From positions 1 through 64,000 of the forward strand of contig JAISXD010000050.1 in NCBI GenBank assembly GCA_031270665.1: a stretch of DNA of 64,000 nt. Direction: 5' to 3'. Of this stretch, positions 44,150 to 55,452 are shown one piece after another (within the stretch, counting starts at the first letter, position 1; the number at the start of each line of letters is the position of its first letter). The position numbers were made by a program, and so were the translations under genes. The notes under the pieces are model-generated. The model had not been told where the DNA came from and made no database searches. It worked only from the letters and a program-made list of their open reading frames with translations. This DNA is from Tannerellaceae bacterium (GTDB lineage Bacteria; Bacteroidota; Bacteroidia; Bacteroidales; Tannerellaceae).

Positions 44150-45709
44150 CTAACTTTTTATAAGAGGTAAAGTAATAATAAATTTCGTTCCTACATTTCC
44201 GGCTCCGTTTTCGGCGCGGATACTTCCTTTATGGTCTTCTACAATTTTACGGACATAGGCAAGGCCTAATCCGAATCCTTTTACGTCGTGGACATTGCCG
44301 GTCGGAACCCGAAAAAAACGGTCGAATACCTTTTTATGGTATTCTTTTTTTATCCCGATTCCATTATCTTCAATGGATATGAGCAATTTGTTGTTGTCAT
44401 TCCATGTCTTAGCCGTTAATTTTAAAGGCACATCCTGTTGGCGGTATTTCACGGCGTTGTCCATTAAATTGAACAACACGTTTGTAAGATGCATCTCATC
44501 CACATAGATAGCCGAATAGATTGCTTCCAGATCAATATCTAAGGTGCCTCCATATTTTTCTACTTTTAGTACAAAGGTATTGGCAATGTTCGCTATCAAA
44601 TCGTTTGCATCTACTTCTTTTAAATTAAGCGCTGCCCTTTGGCGTTCAAACAGCGACATTTGCAATACCTTCTCAACCAGAAAGCCCAGCCGTTTGGTTT
44701 CGTCATTGATAACGCCTGATATATGTTTGAATACATCGGGGCTTTTGGTAATATCCGAATCTTTCAACATTTGCGAGGCAAGCGATATGGTAGAAACCGG
44801 TGTTTTCAACTCATGCGTCATATTGTTGATAAAATCATTTTTCATCTCGGATAATTTCTTTTGCCGGAATACAATATATAATGTAAAAGTGAAAGTAGCC
44901 AATAGCATCAGGGAGAAAATAACAGATGGTACGATAAATGATACTTCACTGTAAATATAATCCTGCTTGGTAGGAAAATAGACCCTTAAATAGTTTTGCC
45001 TGGAGGGAGGGTCGTTCGGAAACAATACGGCGGTCAGAATATCCGAGGCAATCGGCTGTTTTTGAATCTCTCCACTCTGATAAACGGTATTCCCGTCTTT
45101 GTTGATAACAGAAAAAACAAAAGGCAGATTTAAACTGTTATTCACAAATTCTGTTTTCAGATAGGTGTTTAAGTGCTTGAAATCGATACGTTCTTCTATC
45201 GGTTTGAGGCTCGAAGTATTCATCATGCTGATTACTACTTCATTGATTAAGTCGATGTTGTATAAATACTGGCGTTTATACGCATCGGCCAATTCTTTCG
45301 ACCGGGCTACAATATTACTTGGCGATTGTTTTTTTAGCAGGGAAGATAAGGGTTGTGATTGTGTATTGCTGAAACTGTGCAATTCGATGCGTTGCATCGT
45401 GCCGTTTGAATCTTTTATTTGTAACTGGTAACTTTCCTGGCTGTTGAATTGCCGGATTTGTTGTGGATTGTATGTGTTTTGATGCGGGTAGTTGCCCAAT
45501 ACTTTGCTCAAATCGTCTTCCACATATTTGCGCGTTTCATCAAGTTCAAGATTATGGGAAACCTGAAATAAACATTTTTTCACGGTTTCATTGAATTGTT
45601 CGCTGCGTGTTTTAAGTATTTCGCTTACATAGTTTAATTGCAAATAGAGTAAACCTGCAAAAGCGAATGCCATCACAACAGCCAATAACCAAATTGTAGA
45701 CTTCCTCAT
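44150..45709 (-). CDS. rprX: Sensor histidine kinase (RprX-like)
   Basis: A membrane histidine kinase of 519 residues. The ATG at 45709 (MRKSTIWLLAVVMAFAFAGLLYLQL) starts directly with the first membrane helix; the track start is 20 codons upstream. A periplasmic sensor region (about 30-260) and a second helix (about 263-285) precede the H-box NNMTHELKTPVSTISLASQM and the ATPase motifs DNAVKYR, DNGIGI and GFGLGLAYV. It is the first gene of the rprXY operon. Confidence 0.88.
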   Translation of the reverse strand: MRKSTIWLLAVVMAFAFAGLLYLQLNYVSEILKTRSEQFNETVKKCLFQVSHNLELDETRKYVEDDLSKVLGNYPHQNTYNPQQIRQFNSQESYQLQIKDSNGTMQRIELHSFSNTQSQPLSSLLKKQSPSNIVARSKELADAYKRQYLYNIDLINEVVISMMNTSSLKPIEERIDFKHLNTYLKTEFVNNSLNLPFVFSVINKDGNTVYQSGEIQKQPIASDILTAVLFPNDPPSRQNYLRVYFPTKQDYIYSEVSFIVPSVIFSLMLLATFTFTLYIVFRQKKLSEMKNDFINNMTHELKTPVSTISLASQMLKDSDITKSPDVFKHISGVINDETKRLGFLVEKVLQMSLFERQRAALNLKEVDANDLIANIANTFVLKVEKYGGTLDIDLEAIYSAIYVDEMHLTNVLFNLMDNAVKYRQQDVPLKLTAKTWNDNNKLLISIEDNGIGIKKEYHKKVFDRFFRVPTGNVHDVKGFGLGLAYVRKIVEDHKGSIRAENGAGNVGTKFIITLPLIKS

Positions 45710-45935
45710 ATCAACGATCCTATATCTTAAAAGAGTAACAAATAAAGCATCTTTTGGTTTAATATTCACATAAAAAAAGTAAAAAATGAGGCTTTTATCT
45801 GTTAATAATATATTATATTCGTAGATGTTTTATTTCTTAATCCTTTGTGTAGCAATAAATTATTGTGATAGTGGTATGGAGATTGAATGAAAAAGAGAAA
45901 TGAGAAGTTTAAAATAACAGAAAGGATATTTGTGT

Positions 45936-46262
45936 TTAACGGATTGCTACTTTACGGACAGTTTCACCGATGCGGACAATATAATATCCTTTTGCGATGT
46001 TTACAGTGTATTCTCCGGAAGATTGCGTCATCTCAATTTCCACTACCTTTATACCTACTACACTATATATTTCGAGTTTACTTCCAATCGGAGCATTCGT
46101 TACTTTTATACGGTTATCAATAGCAACTACTTCGACGGTAGGCTTTTCGGGCGTTTTTTTTGTGGCATAAGCCGTCCCGTTCGTTTGCCGGGCATGCGCA
46201 GAAACCAAACCAACACCTGTGCTTAACACGAATACCATGAAAATATAAAAAAACGCCTTCAT
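45936..46262 (-). CDS. Small secreted protein with T9SS-like C-terminal domain
   Basis: A 108-residue protein with a signal peptide (about 1-23, SAHA) and, after a short linker, a beta-rich domain (about 42-108) with KLEIYSVVGIKVVEIEM, SGEYTVNIAKGYYIVRIG and a VRKVAIR end. This resembles the C-terminal sorting domain (type A) of type IX secretion substrates, here without any passenger domain. A TACATTTG promoter box upstream supports expression. It might be a self-standing beta-sandwich of other function. Confidence 0.7.
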   Translation of the reverse strand: MKAFFYIFMVFVLSTGVGLVSAHARQTNGTAYATKKTPEKPTVEVVAIDNRIKVTNAPIGSKLEIYSVVGIKVVEIEMTQSSGEYTVNIAKGYYIVRIGETVRKVAIR

Positions 46263-46283
46263 GTTTCAAGTCCTAAATTGACA

Positions 46284-46291
46284 CAAATGTA
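46284..46291 (-). promoter_or_regulatory. -7 box of the small CTD-like gene
   Basis: TACATTTG on the minus strand fits TAnnTTTG, 21 bp before the ATG. Confidence 0.5.
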
Positions 46292-46354
46292 AAAAGTTTT
46301 CTTGAAATGATTGCTATAACGAATTGATAATTTGCAACGTTACTGTAAATTCTG

Positions 46355-46576
46355 TTAATTTTTACCGGTGTTCTTCCTTTCGTTTTTTATTTTCTCCCGT
46401 GATTTGAACCGTTTAATCTGGACATGCCGTAATAAGAAAATTGCTCCTAAGGTAAGAACGATGACAAGGCAATATTGAGTCCAGCCGATATCCGGTTTAT
46501 TACCGGGCCAGCCAATCACACTCATCACAAGTAAATAGATAAGGAGTACAGCGCTGGTAATGTTTATTTTTTTCAT
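46355..46576 (-). CDS. Small two-helix membrane protein
   Basis: A 73-residue protein with two membrane helices (about 7-24 and 34-51) and a very basic C-terminal tail (RHVQIKRFKSREKIKNERKN). A TATATTTG promoter box 19 bp upstream and absence of any overlapping gene suggest it is real. No family recognised. Confidence 0.6.
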   Translation of the reverse strand: MKKINITSAVLLIYLLVMSVIGWPGNKPDIGWTQYCLVIVLTLGAIFLLRHVQIKRFKSREKIKNERKNTGKN

Positions 46577-46595
46577 CTTTATTGATTATAGGATG

Positions 46596-46603
46596 CAAAT
46601 ATA
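46596..46603 (-). promoter_or_regulatory. -7 box of the small membrane protein gene
   Basis: TATATTTG on the minus strand fits TAnnTTTG, 19 bp before the ATG. Confidence 0.5.
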
Positions 46604-46621
46604 CATAAATTACCCGATTAT

Positions 46622-46735
46622 TATGCAAGGCCCAAATTTCCGTGCCGGGCGTTGCACACATGTATGCAAGTCTCAAATTTTCGTTCTGAGTGTTGCACAC
46701 ATGTATGTAATGCTCAAACCCGCCGGGATGCCGCA
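46622..46735. repeat. 41-bp tandem repeat, about 2.7 copies
   Basis: Units start at 46622, 46663 and 46704, exactly 41 bp apart, each beginning TATGYAA. The first two are 41 bp long and differ in about a dozen places; the third is more divergent. Each has a near-palindromic junction TTGCACACATGTATGCAA. Within the unit a short stem is kept: CCC/GGG in copy one and CTC/GAG in copy two, a compensatory change. Located between the small membrane protein gene and the 3' end of the PUL. Confidence 0.7.
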
Positions 46736-46769
46736 GAACGCATAAATGCGTTAAAGCGGAATAGATTAG

Positions 46770-49232
46770 TTATTCCGGATAAAACACATATTCTTTTCCG
46801 GGTTCGGTTTGTATGTCATATTCAATTGCCTGAGGTACGGACGGCGGGTTTAAGACGGCCTTTTCGGAGATGAGCGGGCGGGGAATTTCAGGCGTTTTAA
46901 AAAATATGTTCGGATTCTCGCCGTCGGATTGTTTTAAGGCGGCACCTGTTGCTGACACCAACGGAGTTGCCGTGCGTATGCGCAGGTTGCCGCCTAAAGA
47001 CGACTTTACTTTCAATGTCCGGACTTTTCCATTCTTCCATGTTATGTCTGTCTGAAATCCTCCTCTGGCCCGTAAGCCGCTGACCTCCCCTTTGCTCCAT
47101 ACATCGGGGAGGGCGGGCAGGATATGGACAGCGCCATCGTGGCTCTGTAGCAGCATCTCTGCAATTCCGGCCGTACACCCGAAATTACCGTCTATCTGGA
47201 AAGGCGGATGGGCGTCAAACATATTGGCATACGTCCCCCCGCCTTTATAATCTGTCTGGTGATTATCCGTCAGCCTCAATTGTTCGGTGATGAGTTTATG
47301 CGCCCGGTTGCCGTCCATAAAACGTGCCCACAGGCATACTTTCCAGCCCATAGACCAGCCGGTAGCGGGGTCTCCGCGGTAATTTAGCGACGTCCGTGCG
47401 GCGTCGAACAGTTCGGGCGTACGGTAAGGGGAGATCAGGCCTGCCGGATAGACGCCATACAGGTGCGATACATGCCGGTGTTTATCGTCCGGATCGTCCC
47501 AGTCATACATCCATTCCTGCAATTGCCCGTATTGGCCGACTTGCATCGGAGCCAGCCGCTGGCGGGTTTGCCTCAGCGTGTCGGCAAAGGCGTCGTCGAT
47601 TCCCAGTACTTCTGTTGCTGCAATCAGGTTTGTAAAGAGTTCAAACAGCAGTTGGTTATCCATGGTTACCCCTGCGGCATTCGTTGTTCCGGTTTCCCTG
47701 TCGAATGAGTTTTCCGGCGAACAGGAAGGAGATACCACCAACCAGTGATTTTCCGGTTCTTCTATCAGGAAATCAAGGAAAAATTGCGCCGCTCCTTTCA
47801 TCATCGGATACACCTCGGCCAGATACGCCTTATCTCCCGAATACATATAATGTTCCCACAAGTGCCGGCTAATCCAGGCGCCTCCCGACGGCCACATACC
47901 CGAACCGGCAAAGTCTATCGCCCCGGTAGTGCGCCATATATCCGTATTATGGTGCAATACCCATCCTCCGACGCCGTACATGAGGCGGGCCGTACGGGCT
48001 CCTGTTTCGGCAACTTCTTTTGCCATTTGAATAAACGGCTGGTGCAGTTCCGGCAGATTCGTTATTTCTGCCGGCCAATAATTCATCTCTGCATTGATGT
48101 TTGTGGTATATTTACTGTCCCAGGGGGCTTCCATCAGGTCGTTCCATATTCCCTGCAGGTTTGCCGGCTGATTGCCCGGCTGCGAGCTGGAGATAAGCAA
48201 ATAGCGTCCGAATTGAAAGTACAGGGCAGCCAGATGAGGGTCTTTAACGTTCGCAAACTCAAGAATACGTACATCGGTAGGTTTGTTGAAGGCTTCCGTT
48301 ACTCCCAGGTATAACTGTACACGGTCAAAGTATTGGCGGTAACAGGCCGTATGGGCGGCCTTCAATGTTTTGTAATCTTTCTGCAAAGCCTGCTGCAGAT
48401 ATTCGCTGGTCTGTTTGTCCGGGTCGGCGCTCAGGTCGTGATAGTTCACAAAATTAGTCGCCATCGAGATATAGATGGTTACTGCGTCGGCGCCTTCAAC
48501 CGTGAGGCGTCCGTCGCCGACAATCAACCGTCCTTTTTCGGGAACTATTTTTGCCTGTGCTCCAAATTTCACGTTCCCTTCCAGCCCTTCCTGGTCGCCG
48601 GATACCCCTTTTAAGATAAGGCAATCCTCTTCAACGAATGTCTGGCTTTTTTGCAGGCTTGTAAACCAGGCTGAAAAATTGATTTTCTCTTTCTGGGAGG
48701 CCGTAATCTTCGCTATTAGTACCTGATGGGGAAAAGAGGCGAATACTTCCCTCACAAATTCTACCCCGTCTACCGTATAACGTGTGGTTGTTATCGCTTC
48801 CGAGAGGTCGAGCTCCCGGTAATAAGAGGTAGGGTTTTCATGTCCTGGAAACAGGATGTTCAGGTCGCCAACGGGTTGATACGACATGCCGTGGTTCGTT
48901 TTGCTGATTACCTTTGCCGTTGCCATCGTTTCGGCTTCCCTGTATTTTCCTTCAAAAATTAACCGGCGGATTTCAGGGAGGGCTGCCAATGCTTCCGGAT
49001 TGGCATTGTCGTTGGGTTGTCCGGCCCACAGGGTTTCCTCATTCAGTTGTATCTGTTCCTGCAGCGGATTTCCAAACACCATGGCCCCTATACGGCCGTT
49101 GCCCACGGGCAGGGCTTCCACCCATTTCCCGGCGGGCGCCCTATACCATAACTTCCAGGACGGATATTGTCTATCCGGTTGGCTGCACGAACAAACAATG
49201 AGTATCCAGCTTAGGACTGTAATTTTCTTCAT
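46770..49232 (-). CDS. GH95 alpha-L-fucosidase / alpha-L-galactosidase
   Basis: An 820-residue lipoprotein (lipobox VCSC, about residue 16) of glycoside hydrolase family 95, which removes alpha-1,2-L-fucose or alpha-L-galactose. An N-terminal beta-sandwich (about 25-270) is followed by an (alpha/alpha)6 barrel (about 290-720) and a C-terminal beta domain. Active-site segments are intact: [14 protein letters not shown] (about 380), [13 protein letters not shown] (about 505) and [10 protein letters not shown] (about 680) with the Asp that activates the water-binding Asn. It is the last gene of the PUL, 10 bp after the GH106-like gene. Confidence 0.92.
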   Translation of the reverse strand: MKKITVLSWILIVCSCSQPDRQYPSWKLWYRAPAGKWVEALPVGNGRIGAMVFGNPLQEQIQLNEETLWAGQPNDNANPEALAALPEIRRLIFEGKYREAETMATAKVISKTNHGMSYQPVGDLNILFPGHENPTSYYRELDLSEAITTTRYTVDGVEFVREVFASFPHQVLIAKITASQKEKINFSAWFTSLQKSQTFVEEDCLILKGVSGDQEGLEGNVKFGAQAKIVPEKGRLIVGDGRLTVEGADAVTIYISMATNFVNYHDLSADPDKQTSEYLQQALQKDYKTLKAAHTACYRQYFDRVQLYLGVTEAFNKPTDVRILEFANVKDPHLAALYFQFGRYLLISSSQPGNQPANLQGIWNDLMEAPWDSKYTTNINAEMNYWPAEITNLPELHQPFIQMAKEVAETGARTARLMYGVGGWVLHHNTDIWRTTGAIDFAGSGMWPSGGAWISRHLWEHYMYSGDKAYLAEVYPMMKGAAQFFLDFLIEEPENHWLVVSPSCSPENSFDRETGTTNAAGVTMDNQLLFELFTNLIAATEVLGIDDAFADTLRQTRQRLAPMQVGQYGQLQEWMYDWDDPDDKHRHVSHLYGVYPAGLISPYRTPELFDAARTSLNYRGDPATGWSMGWKVCLWARFMDGNRAHKLITEQLRLTDNHQTDYKGGGTYANMFDAHPPFQIDGNFGCTAGIAEMLLQSHDGAVHILPALPDVWSKGEVSGLRARGGFQTDITWKNGKVRTLKVKSSLGGNLRIRTATPLVSATGAALKQSDGENPNIFFKTPEIPRPLISEKAVLNPPSVPQAIEYDIQTEPGKEYVFYPE

Positions 49233-49242
49233 TCCGGCAAAA

Positions 49243-52200
49243 TTATAAGGCTGTTATTTTCACAGATCCGATCAGGCCGGACTGCTGTCTTTCGGAAGTT
49301 GTCCGCCACGGATTATTCCTGCTGTCCACCTTTCGTTTTTCCTTTGGAAGGAACTGGTCGCCGATCAAACGGTTAGCCCATGTGTTCACTACTTCCACTT
49401 CGATCGAGTTTTGTTGTCCTTCTTTCACAAACTTCGTAATATCTACACGATACGGAGGTGTCCATGTGCCACCTGCATACTCGCCGTTAATCTTTACTTT
49501 GGCCATATTCTTCACCAGATCAAACTCCACGTAAAACTGTTTATTACCACCGTTAACGACGGGAAAGTCAAAACTCTTGGTATAGAGAGCCGTACCGGAA
49601 TAGTAACGGATACGTTCATCGTCGCTTTGCGACCAGTCTTCCGGCTTGCCGAAAGCCACAGGTTCTGCCGGCCCGCGATACACTTCATCGGAATCGAATG
49701 TAACCGTCCATGAATCGGATATATCGGTTAGTTCTCTGGGCTGTGGAAAATTTGCCGCTAAATCAAAACTTTCCGGTTTCCCTTTTTTGTGGAAAACGAT
49801 GAACGCGCTTCCGTTTCCTTCCAGTCGCAGCGGAACGGCCGTCACGTCTTCACGCTGTTCATAAGCAGGCAATTTGCGTATTTCGCCGGTGACGGGATTC
49901 CACAATTCGGGCTGTTTGCCGCTTACACGGAACTCAGGCGTAATTATTGCCGTTTCATTTTTCAAATTAGCGATGAAGTAAATTTCCTTATTGCCGTCTG
50001 TACGGTGTCCGTAAACGAAATTGTCAAAATCGCCGTCAGACGCCGTGCGCTGGTAGGTGCCTGTCGGTTTCTTGTTATCAAGGTCGGGTACATAGCAATC
50101 GGGTTTCACGCCTATCAGTGTTAATGCTTCCGCCAGTGTCATATGCTTAAGCACCAATCCTTTCCCGTATTTATGTTGTTTGGCGGAAGCATCGCCCCAC
50201 ATCTTGCCGGCTAACTCCTGCACTTGTTTATCCGCTTCGGGGTATCCCTGCAAACTCGGCGAACGCCTGGGAGCCTGGCCCAGCACAACGGCACCCCCGG
50301 CCACTAATTGTTCTATTTTTTGCAACAGTTCGGGGCGCATGGTTTCTACCGGAGGCAATACCAATATCTTGTAGGCCGTTCCGTGCGGCAACGTCAGCAT
50401 TCCGTTCTTCATCTGCATATCATTTAGGATGACGTCGTAATTGACGTAATCGAACTGGTAGCCCTGCGGCAATTCGGGAATGGTCATTCCGTCCTTCTCC
50501 AAGCTCTTGTTCAAGCCGAAAGGCCCGCTGTTCACCGGCACGTCTTCTCCTATGAAATAAGCGATATCCGCCTGGTTCAACCCTTGTTGGAGCATCAGCC
50601 CGCAACGTTTGAGGTAGGTAACGAACTGGTCGATCTGGGAGAACCAGGTATTCTTACGGTTAAATTCAATACCGAACCATGCATCGATACCCGGGGCGAT
50701 CGTATCGTAAGGCTGTTGGATATAAACATGAAGGTTACAACTGTTCATACCCGCGGCAAATGCCCTGTCGCCGAAAGGTTTCAGCGAATGTGGATGATGT
50801 TTAAAGCCCCAGCCTCCGGTAAAGGATTCTGCATAAACCTGCTTCTTGTTGTAAATATGGGCTGTGGATGAGGCAACCCGGACGTAACGGTCGTCTAAAC
50901 TGCCTGTCCAGAACTCGCCTCCCACCTTGTCTGTATACTTGCCGAAGTACAGGAACTCGCCGGGGAACCCCCAGTCGCCATAGTCTTCCATCCATGAACT
51001 CAGGCCGTTCTTATGATACGACTCATTCAGTCCTGGCACAAAAACTTCGGCCATCAGGTCGGCCGCCAGACGGCGGGCATCCCATAGATAACGATCCGTG
51101 AGGTCGGGCGAACCCACCACGTGTCCCGCATGCACCGGCATAAACGGCATAGGGTCATAGCCATAACGGACTTTCATCTTTTCGGGGAAATCATCCGTAA
51201 AAAGCGTTCCGCCCTTTTCCCAACTGTCTGCTACCACAATCTTGAATGTCGGCCTGTCTTCTGCCGGAATCTTGCGCAAAACTTCTCCGATGAAGTGATC
51301 GAAATGATAGGGTATATGCTTAGCGCTCAGCTTATCCAATTCAAACCCTTGATCGTCTGCTTTAGACGGCGAGTTGAAGACTTCGTGCGGAACCATTCCC
51401 GTACGGAGCACAAGCCATTCGCCTTCGGGCGCATCCCATACCAGCGTCCCGTCTGCCGACATTTTATCTGTTATATCAATCACCTGATCGGTTGACGGCA
51501 ATCCCTCGTCCGCGGTAACATCCACCTGCTGAGTCCATTTGTATTCCGTCCATGCAGGGTTACATCCGGCCATACGCGCCAAAAGCTTCTCTGCATAAGA
51601 TTCGAGGGCGATCGTTGGGAAGAGTGAAATCTTACCTAATGCCGACGGCTCATTTATATTATACAGCGTAAGGCGGTATTCATCAGACGTTGTATTGGCA
51701 AAGATCGATACGATAGGAGAATACGGAGCGAAGCCGATGGCCGGCATCGGGCCGTCGCTTTTAACAAGGAAGGTATCTACCCTGACGAATGCCCCGTTTA
51801 CTTTTGCTTCCAGGCTGGCAGTGGCATTAACGCGCCCGGCGGGATAGATAAAAATGCTGCGGGCGTTCCGGGGCTGAGGCAGCTTGTACGAAATTGTGTA
51901 TTTCGTTCCCGCGGGAATCGCATGCTGCTGATAAATCGGAGATTTCGGATTTGTTCTGGCGAGCGAACCTGCCGGACGGTCGGCCGGCGCAATGTTTTGT
52001 CCCGGCGCTTCCAGCACAGCCTTACTGATGGCGCTCGTCACACCCGGAGCGGCAAGCAAATCTTCGCGATAATCCTTCGGAACAGGGAAAGCAACTACTT
52101 TCACATCCTGGAAATGAGGCGAAGGCTTACCTTCGTTATCAACAAAAACGTCTCTCCAGTCTTCCATATGTGAAGCTGCAGATGGAACGGGCAAAACAAC

Positions 52201-52665
52201 TTTTACTTGTCCCGGCCCCGAAACGCGGGTTTCAGACGATGCGATATAACGCATGGCCTGGTCGGGCCTGATCCACGGGCCTCCCGTCATACTCCAACCG
52301 GGACAGTTAAACATACCGATCTCTATGCCGAGTTCGCCGGCTGTCTTAAACATGGTGTGGATTACATCCCACCATTCATCGCTAAATATCTTAGCCGGCC
52401 CGTAAGCATATCCCTGGTCGCCGATATTACCGACAAAAGCGCTGTTGATGCCTGCTTTTTTCATCGCCTGCAAATCTTTTACCACACCCTCTTTGGAAAT
52501 ATGGTCGTCAATCCAATACCAGTAACACCCTGTCTGGATCGTTTCGGGGGGCGTAATAAATTGGGCTTCCAGCGGCTCTTGCTCCCCGCTTTTCTTACAA
52601 CTTGCCGCCAGCAGCATAATCGCTGCCAGGCAAACTAACTTTAAACAAAAAAAAGAATATTTCAT
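49243..52665 (-). CDS. GH106-like alpha-L-rhamnosidase
   Basis: A 1140-residue lipoprotein (lipobox LLAASC, about residue 23) of the GH106 type. The N-terminal (beta/alpha)8-like catalytic part starts with [28 protein letters not shown] and includes [37 protein letters not shown] and YAESFTGG; a beta-galactosidase-like sandwich domain lies near the C-terminus (about 1000-1130; [25 protein letters not shown]). Family 106 removes alpha-L-rhamnose from pectins and glycosides. It follows the GH3 gene by 24 bp. Confidence 0.85.
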   Translation of the reverse strand: MKYSFFCLKLVCLAAIMLLAASCKKSGEQEPLEAQFITPPETIQTGCYWYWIDDHISKEGVVKDLQAMKKAGINSAFVGNIGDQGYAYGPAKIFSDEWWDVIHTMFKTAGELGIEIGMFNCPGWSMTGGPWIRPDQAMRYIASSETRVSGPGQVKVVLPVPSAASHMEDWRDVFVDNEGKPSPHFQDVKVVAFPVPKDYREDLLAAPGVTSAISKAVLEAPGQNIAPADRPAGSLARTNPKSPIYQQHAIPAGTKYTISYKLPQPRNARSIFIYPAGRVNATASLEAKVNGAFVRVDTFLVKSDGPMPAIGFAPYSPIVSIFANTTSDEYRLTLYNINEPSALGKISLFPTIALESYAEKLLARMAGCNPAWTEYKWTQQVDVTADEGLPSTDQVIDITDKMSADGTLVWDAPEGEWLVLRTGMVPHEVFNSPSKADDQGFELDKLSAKHIPYHFDHFIGEVLRKIPAEDRPTFKIVVADSWEKGGTLFTDDFPEKMKVRYGYDPMPFMPVHAGHVVGSPDLTDRYLWDARRLAADLMAEVFVPGLNESYHKNGLSSWMEDYGDWGFPGEFLYFGKYTDKVGGEFWTGSLDDRYVRVASSTAHIYNKKQVYAESFTGGWGFKHHPHSLKPFGDRAFAAGMNSCNLHVYIQQPYDTIAPGIDAWFGIEFNRKNTWFSQIDQFVTYLKRCGLMLQQGLNQADIAYFIGEDVPVNSGPFGLNKSLEKDGMTIPELPQGYQFDYVNYDVILNDMQMKNGMLTLPHGTAYKILVLPPVETMRPELLQKIEQLVAGGAVVLGQAPRRSPSLQGYPEADKQVQELAGKMWGDASAKQHKYGKGLVLKHMTLAEALTLIGVKPDCYVPDLDNKKPTGTYQRTASDGDFDNFVYGHRTDGNKEIYFIANLKNETAIITPEFRVSGKQPELWNPVTGEIRKLPAYEQREDVTAVPLRLEGNGSAFIVFHKKGKPESFDLAANFPQPRELTDISDSWTVTFDSDEVYRGPAEPVAFGKPEDWSQSDDERIRYYSGTALYTKSFDFPVVNGGNKQFYVEFDLVKNMAKVKINGEYAGGTWTPPYRVDITKFVKEGQQNSIEVEVVNTWANRLIGDQFLPKEKRKVDSRNNPWRTTSERQQSGLIGSVKITAL

Positions 52666-52689
52666 AATGTATATAATTTGATTTTATTT

Positions 52690-55329
52690 TTATTCCCCTT
52701 TTAAAAGGATCGTCGTTTTTAAACGTATGTCTGCCGAAGAACTGCCTATCATAAGCTCAAACTCTCCAGGTTCGGTTACCCGTTTCATTTCCCTGTTTAT
52801 AAGGGAAAAATGTTCGGGTTGCAACATGATTTCTACGCTCTTCTGTTCGCCCGGTTCCAGGTATAGACGGAAGAAACCTTTCAGTTCCATAACGGGGGTT
52901 GTCACACTGCTAACCTTGTCGCGCACATACAGTTGTACAATTTCCGTTCCTCCTCTGTCGCCGCTGTTGCGTACGTTTAGCGATACGGTTACAGGCGTAT
53001 GTATGTCTGCATTACCCGGAGTGACGGAGAGGTCTGAATAGTCAAACTGTGTATAGCTTAAACCGTGTCCAAATGCATACAGGGGATTCGGGCTTCCATC
53101 GATAGAAGCTCGTGATGCCGATGGTTTACGTGAATAATAAACCGGCAGTTGCCCCATCGATTTGGGAAAACTCATAGTCAGTTTCCCGGAAGGATTATAA
53201 TCTCCAAACAAAACATCCAGGATGGCGTCTCCTCCTGCTTCACCCGGGAACCATGCTTCTACAATAGCTTGTGAAGCTTCGTCAACTTCGTTCAGTATCA
53301 AAGGCCGTCCATTCAGCAGGATTGTCGTAACCGGCTTACCGGAAGCGGCCGCGGCTTTTATCATATCAATATCTAACGCATGCAGATGCAAATCCTGGCG
53401 GTCTTTGGCTTCGCCTACTTCATCGGCGCTTTCTCCTGCAACCACCCATACCAGGTCTGCTTTTGCCGCCGCTTCGGTAATACGGCGGTTCACTTCTTCG
53501 TTTGAACGGCCGCCTGTATACCTCCATTTGATACGTTGTCCCGCAAAATCATTCACTTTACCGTATTCGGAGATAACAGGGATTTCGCGCCCTTTTTCAA
53601 GATACACCTCCGCTGTGGCCGTTACTTCCGTACATTCGTCGCTCCAATTGTCTATTACTAGTTTACCGTCTATATAAAGTCGTCCGTAGTTGTTGGCTAT
53701 CAGGCTGATTTCATAAAAGCCGCTCGTGGTAACATGAATCGTACCGCTGAACCTGGCGGAAAACGGTTCGATATTAACTCCCGGCGCAGGGCTAAGGTTA
53801 TGCCAGTAATGCGACAAGCCCTGTTCTACGGTGGCGTATATCGCTTTACCCGAACAATCCGGGCTGTTGAAATATTCCACATCCAGCCCTTCGCCGTTGC
53901 CTTTCGCCCGTTTAAAAGCAGAAGACGGGATATCTGTAAAGTTGGAAGATATGTCGCCGTTCACCCAGTCGATTATCACGTTTTTCCCAAACCGTTTATG
54001 CAAGGCCTCGATGATTGTCGTCCCGCGCGCTCCCCGTGGCGAATAACCGCCCAGTAAAGAAACGCCGGCAAGGCGGCCTACTACTGCTATACGTTTGGCG
54101 TCTTTTCGGGCCGGCAGGGTTTGATGGTCGTTCTTGAGCAATACAATGGAAGAACGCGCGGCTTCATAAGCCAGTTTCTGATGTTCCGCCGTATGTAAAG
54201 TTTTGGCTACAAGTGTAGTATCGGTATACGGATTGTCAAACAATCCCAGTTCAAATTTCATACGTAAAATTTCACCTGTCACGCTGTCGAGCACAGACAG
54301 GGGTATCTTCCCGTTTTTTACGCCGTTGATAATTCCCGATGCGTATTTTTCATGCGTAAAATCGTAAAATTGCATATTTACGCCTGCGTTAACGGAAGAG
54401 GCAATCGCGTCTTCTTCCGTTGCCGCCGTATTATGTTTGTTATATTGTAGCGCTATGGCGCCCAGGTCTGAGATTACAAAACCCTGAAATCCCCATTCCT
54501 TGCGTAATACGTCGCCAAGCAACCATTTGTTTCCAGCTACAGGGATGCCGTCTATCTCATGGTATGCCGCCATAACCCCGTGGGCGTTGGCTTCTCTGAC
54601 GGCTTTTTCGAAAACGTATAAATGTGTTGAGCGCATTTCCCGCTCCCCGATATAAACGGGGCTAAGGTTACTTCCGTTTTCAGGAATGCCGTGTACACCG
54701 AAATGTTTAGGTTCGGCAATTACTGTGCCGGGGTCTTTAAGGGAATGTCCTTGCATGCCTTTGATCATATTTACTCCCATGCGGGACGAAAGGTATGTAT
54801 CTTCTCCAAACGTTTCTTCCACCCTTCCCCAACGCGGTTCGCGCGCCAGATCAAGATTAGGGCCGAGAATAAGATGTATGCCGTGTGCACGCGCTTCCGC
54901 GGCAATCACCTGCCCTATTTTACGGATAAGCAGGGTATCCCATGTACATGAATTGCCCAGCGGAATGGGGAATGTAGTTGCGCCTGCACCCTGGTAACCA
55001 TGTAGCCCTTCCTCAATCATAATGGGCGGAATGCCAAGGCGCGATCGCTCTTTTACATAGCGCTGAATGTCGTTGCACACAGCGGACGAGACAGGATATA
55101 GGTCATGGATAGCTCCGAAGGTATTGGTTTTCATCCGCCTCTCCATTTTATCCATCGCTAATTCGCCGGCCGATTCAAGGATCGACCCGGCATCGAGCAT
55201 ATCAAGTTGTGCGGCTTTTTCTTCGAGCGTCATCCGTTTCAGCAAATCGCTGACCCGTTGCTCTACCTGTGCGGACCCTGTGAACAGGCAACCGCTGCAA
55301 ATCAGTATTGTAAAAATAGTTCTTTTCAT
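52690..55329 (-). CDS. GH3 beta-glycosidase with PA14 insert
   Basis: The start at 55329 (MKRTIFTILICSGCLFTGSAQ) gives a signal peptide and 879 residues; the track adds 29 codons upstream. GH3 N-terminal TIM barrel with nucleophile Asp in FVISDLGAI (about 286) and the KHFGVHG segment, a GH3 C-terminal domain interrupted by a PA14 module (about 455-590; LDVEYFNSPDCSGKAIY, GRLYIDGKLVIDNW) and a fibronectin III-like end. Beta-glucosidase, xylosidase or related exo-activity. It is separated from susD by 458 bp that hold repeats. Confidence 0.92.
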   Translation of the reverse strand: MKRTIFTILICSGCLFTGSAQVEQRVSDLLKRMTLEEKAAQLDMLDAGSILESAGELAMDKMERRMKTNTFGAIHDLYPVSSAVCNDIQRYVKERSRLGIPPIMIEEGLHGYQGAGATTFPIPLGNSCTWDTLLIRKIGQVIAAEARAHGIHLILGPNLDLAREPRWGRVEETFGEDTYLSSRMGVNMIKGMQGHSLKDPGTVIAEPKHFGVHGIPENGSNLSPVYIGEREMRSTHLYVFEKAVREANAHGVMAAYHEIDGIPVAGNKWLLGDVLRKEWGFQGFVISDLGAIALQYNKHNTAATEEDAIASSVNAGVNMQFYDFTHEKYASGIINGVKNGKIPLSVLDSVTGEILRMKFELGLFDNPYTDTTLVAKTLHTAEHQKLAYEAARSSIVLLKNDHQTLPARKDAKRIAVVGRLAGVSLLGGYSPRGARGTTIIEALHKRFGKNVIIDWVNGDISSNFTDIPSSAFKRAKGNGEGLDVEYFNSPDCSGKAIYATVEQGLSHYWHNLSPAPGVNIEPFSARFSGTIHVTTSGFYEISLIANNYGRLYIDGKLVIDNWSDECTEVTATAEVYLEKGREIPVISEYGKVNDFAGQRIKWRYTGGRSNEEVNRRITEAAAKADLVWVVAGESADEVGEAKDRQDLHLHALDIDMIKAAAASGKPVTTILLNGRPLILNEVDEASQAIVEAWFPGEAGGDAILDVLFGDYNPSGKLTMSFPKSMGQLPVYYSRKPSASRASIDGSPNPLYAFGHGLSYTQFDYSDLSVTPGNADIHTPVTVSLNVRNSGDRGGTEIVQLYVRDKVSSVTTPVMELKGFFRLYLEPGEQKSVEIMLQPEHFSLINREMKRVTEPGEFELMIGSSSADIRLKTTILLKGE

Positions 55330-55452
55330 TCTATCCATGTTTCCCATTTCTTTTTTAACAGATGATAAAAATAAATACTGTCTTAAAACTTTGTTTTTTT
55401 CAATTTTTTCAGTCACATTTATTGCAACTATATTATATTCAGGATAATAAGC

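Noticed and set aside
46622-46735. Possible CRISPR array
   Set aside because: The 41-bp units are contiguous with no unique spacers and there are fewer than three complete copies; no cas genes are nearby.
47745-48314. 189-residue plus-strand ORF opposite the GH95 gene
   Set aside because: Antisense shadow with no signal or domain; the minus-strand GH95 is full length and conserved.
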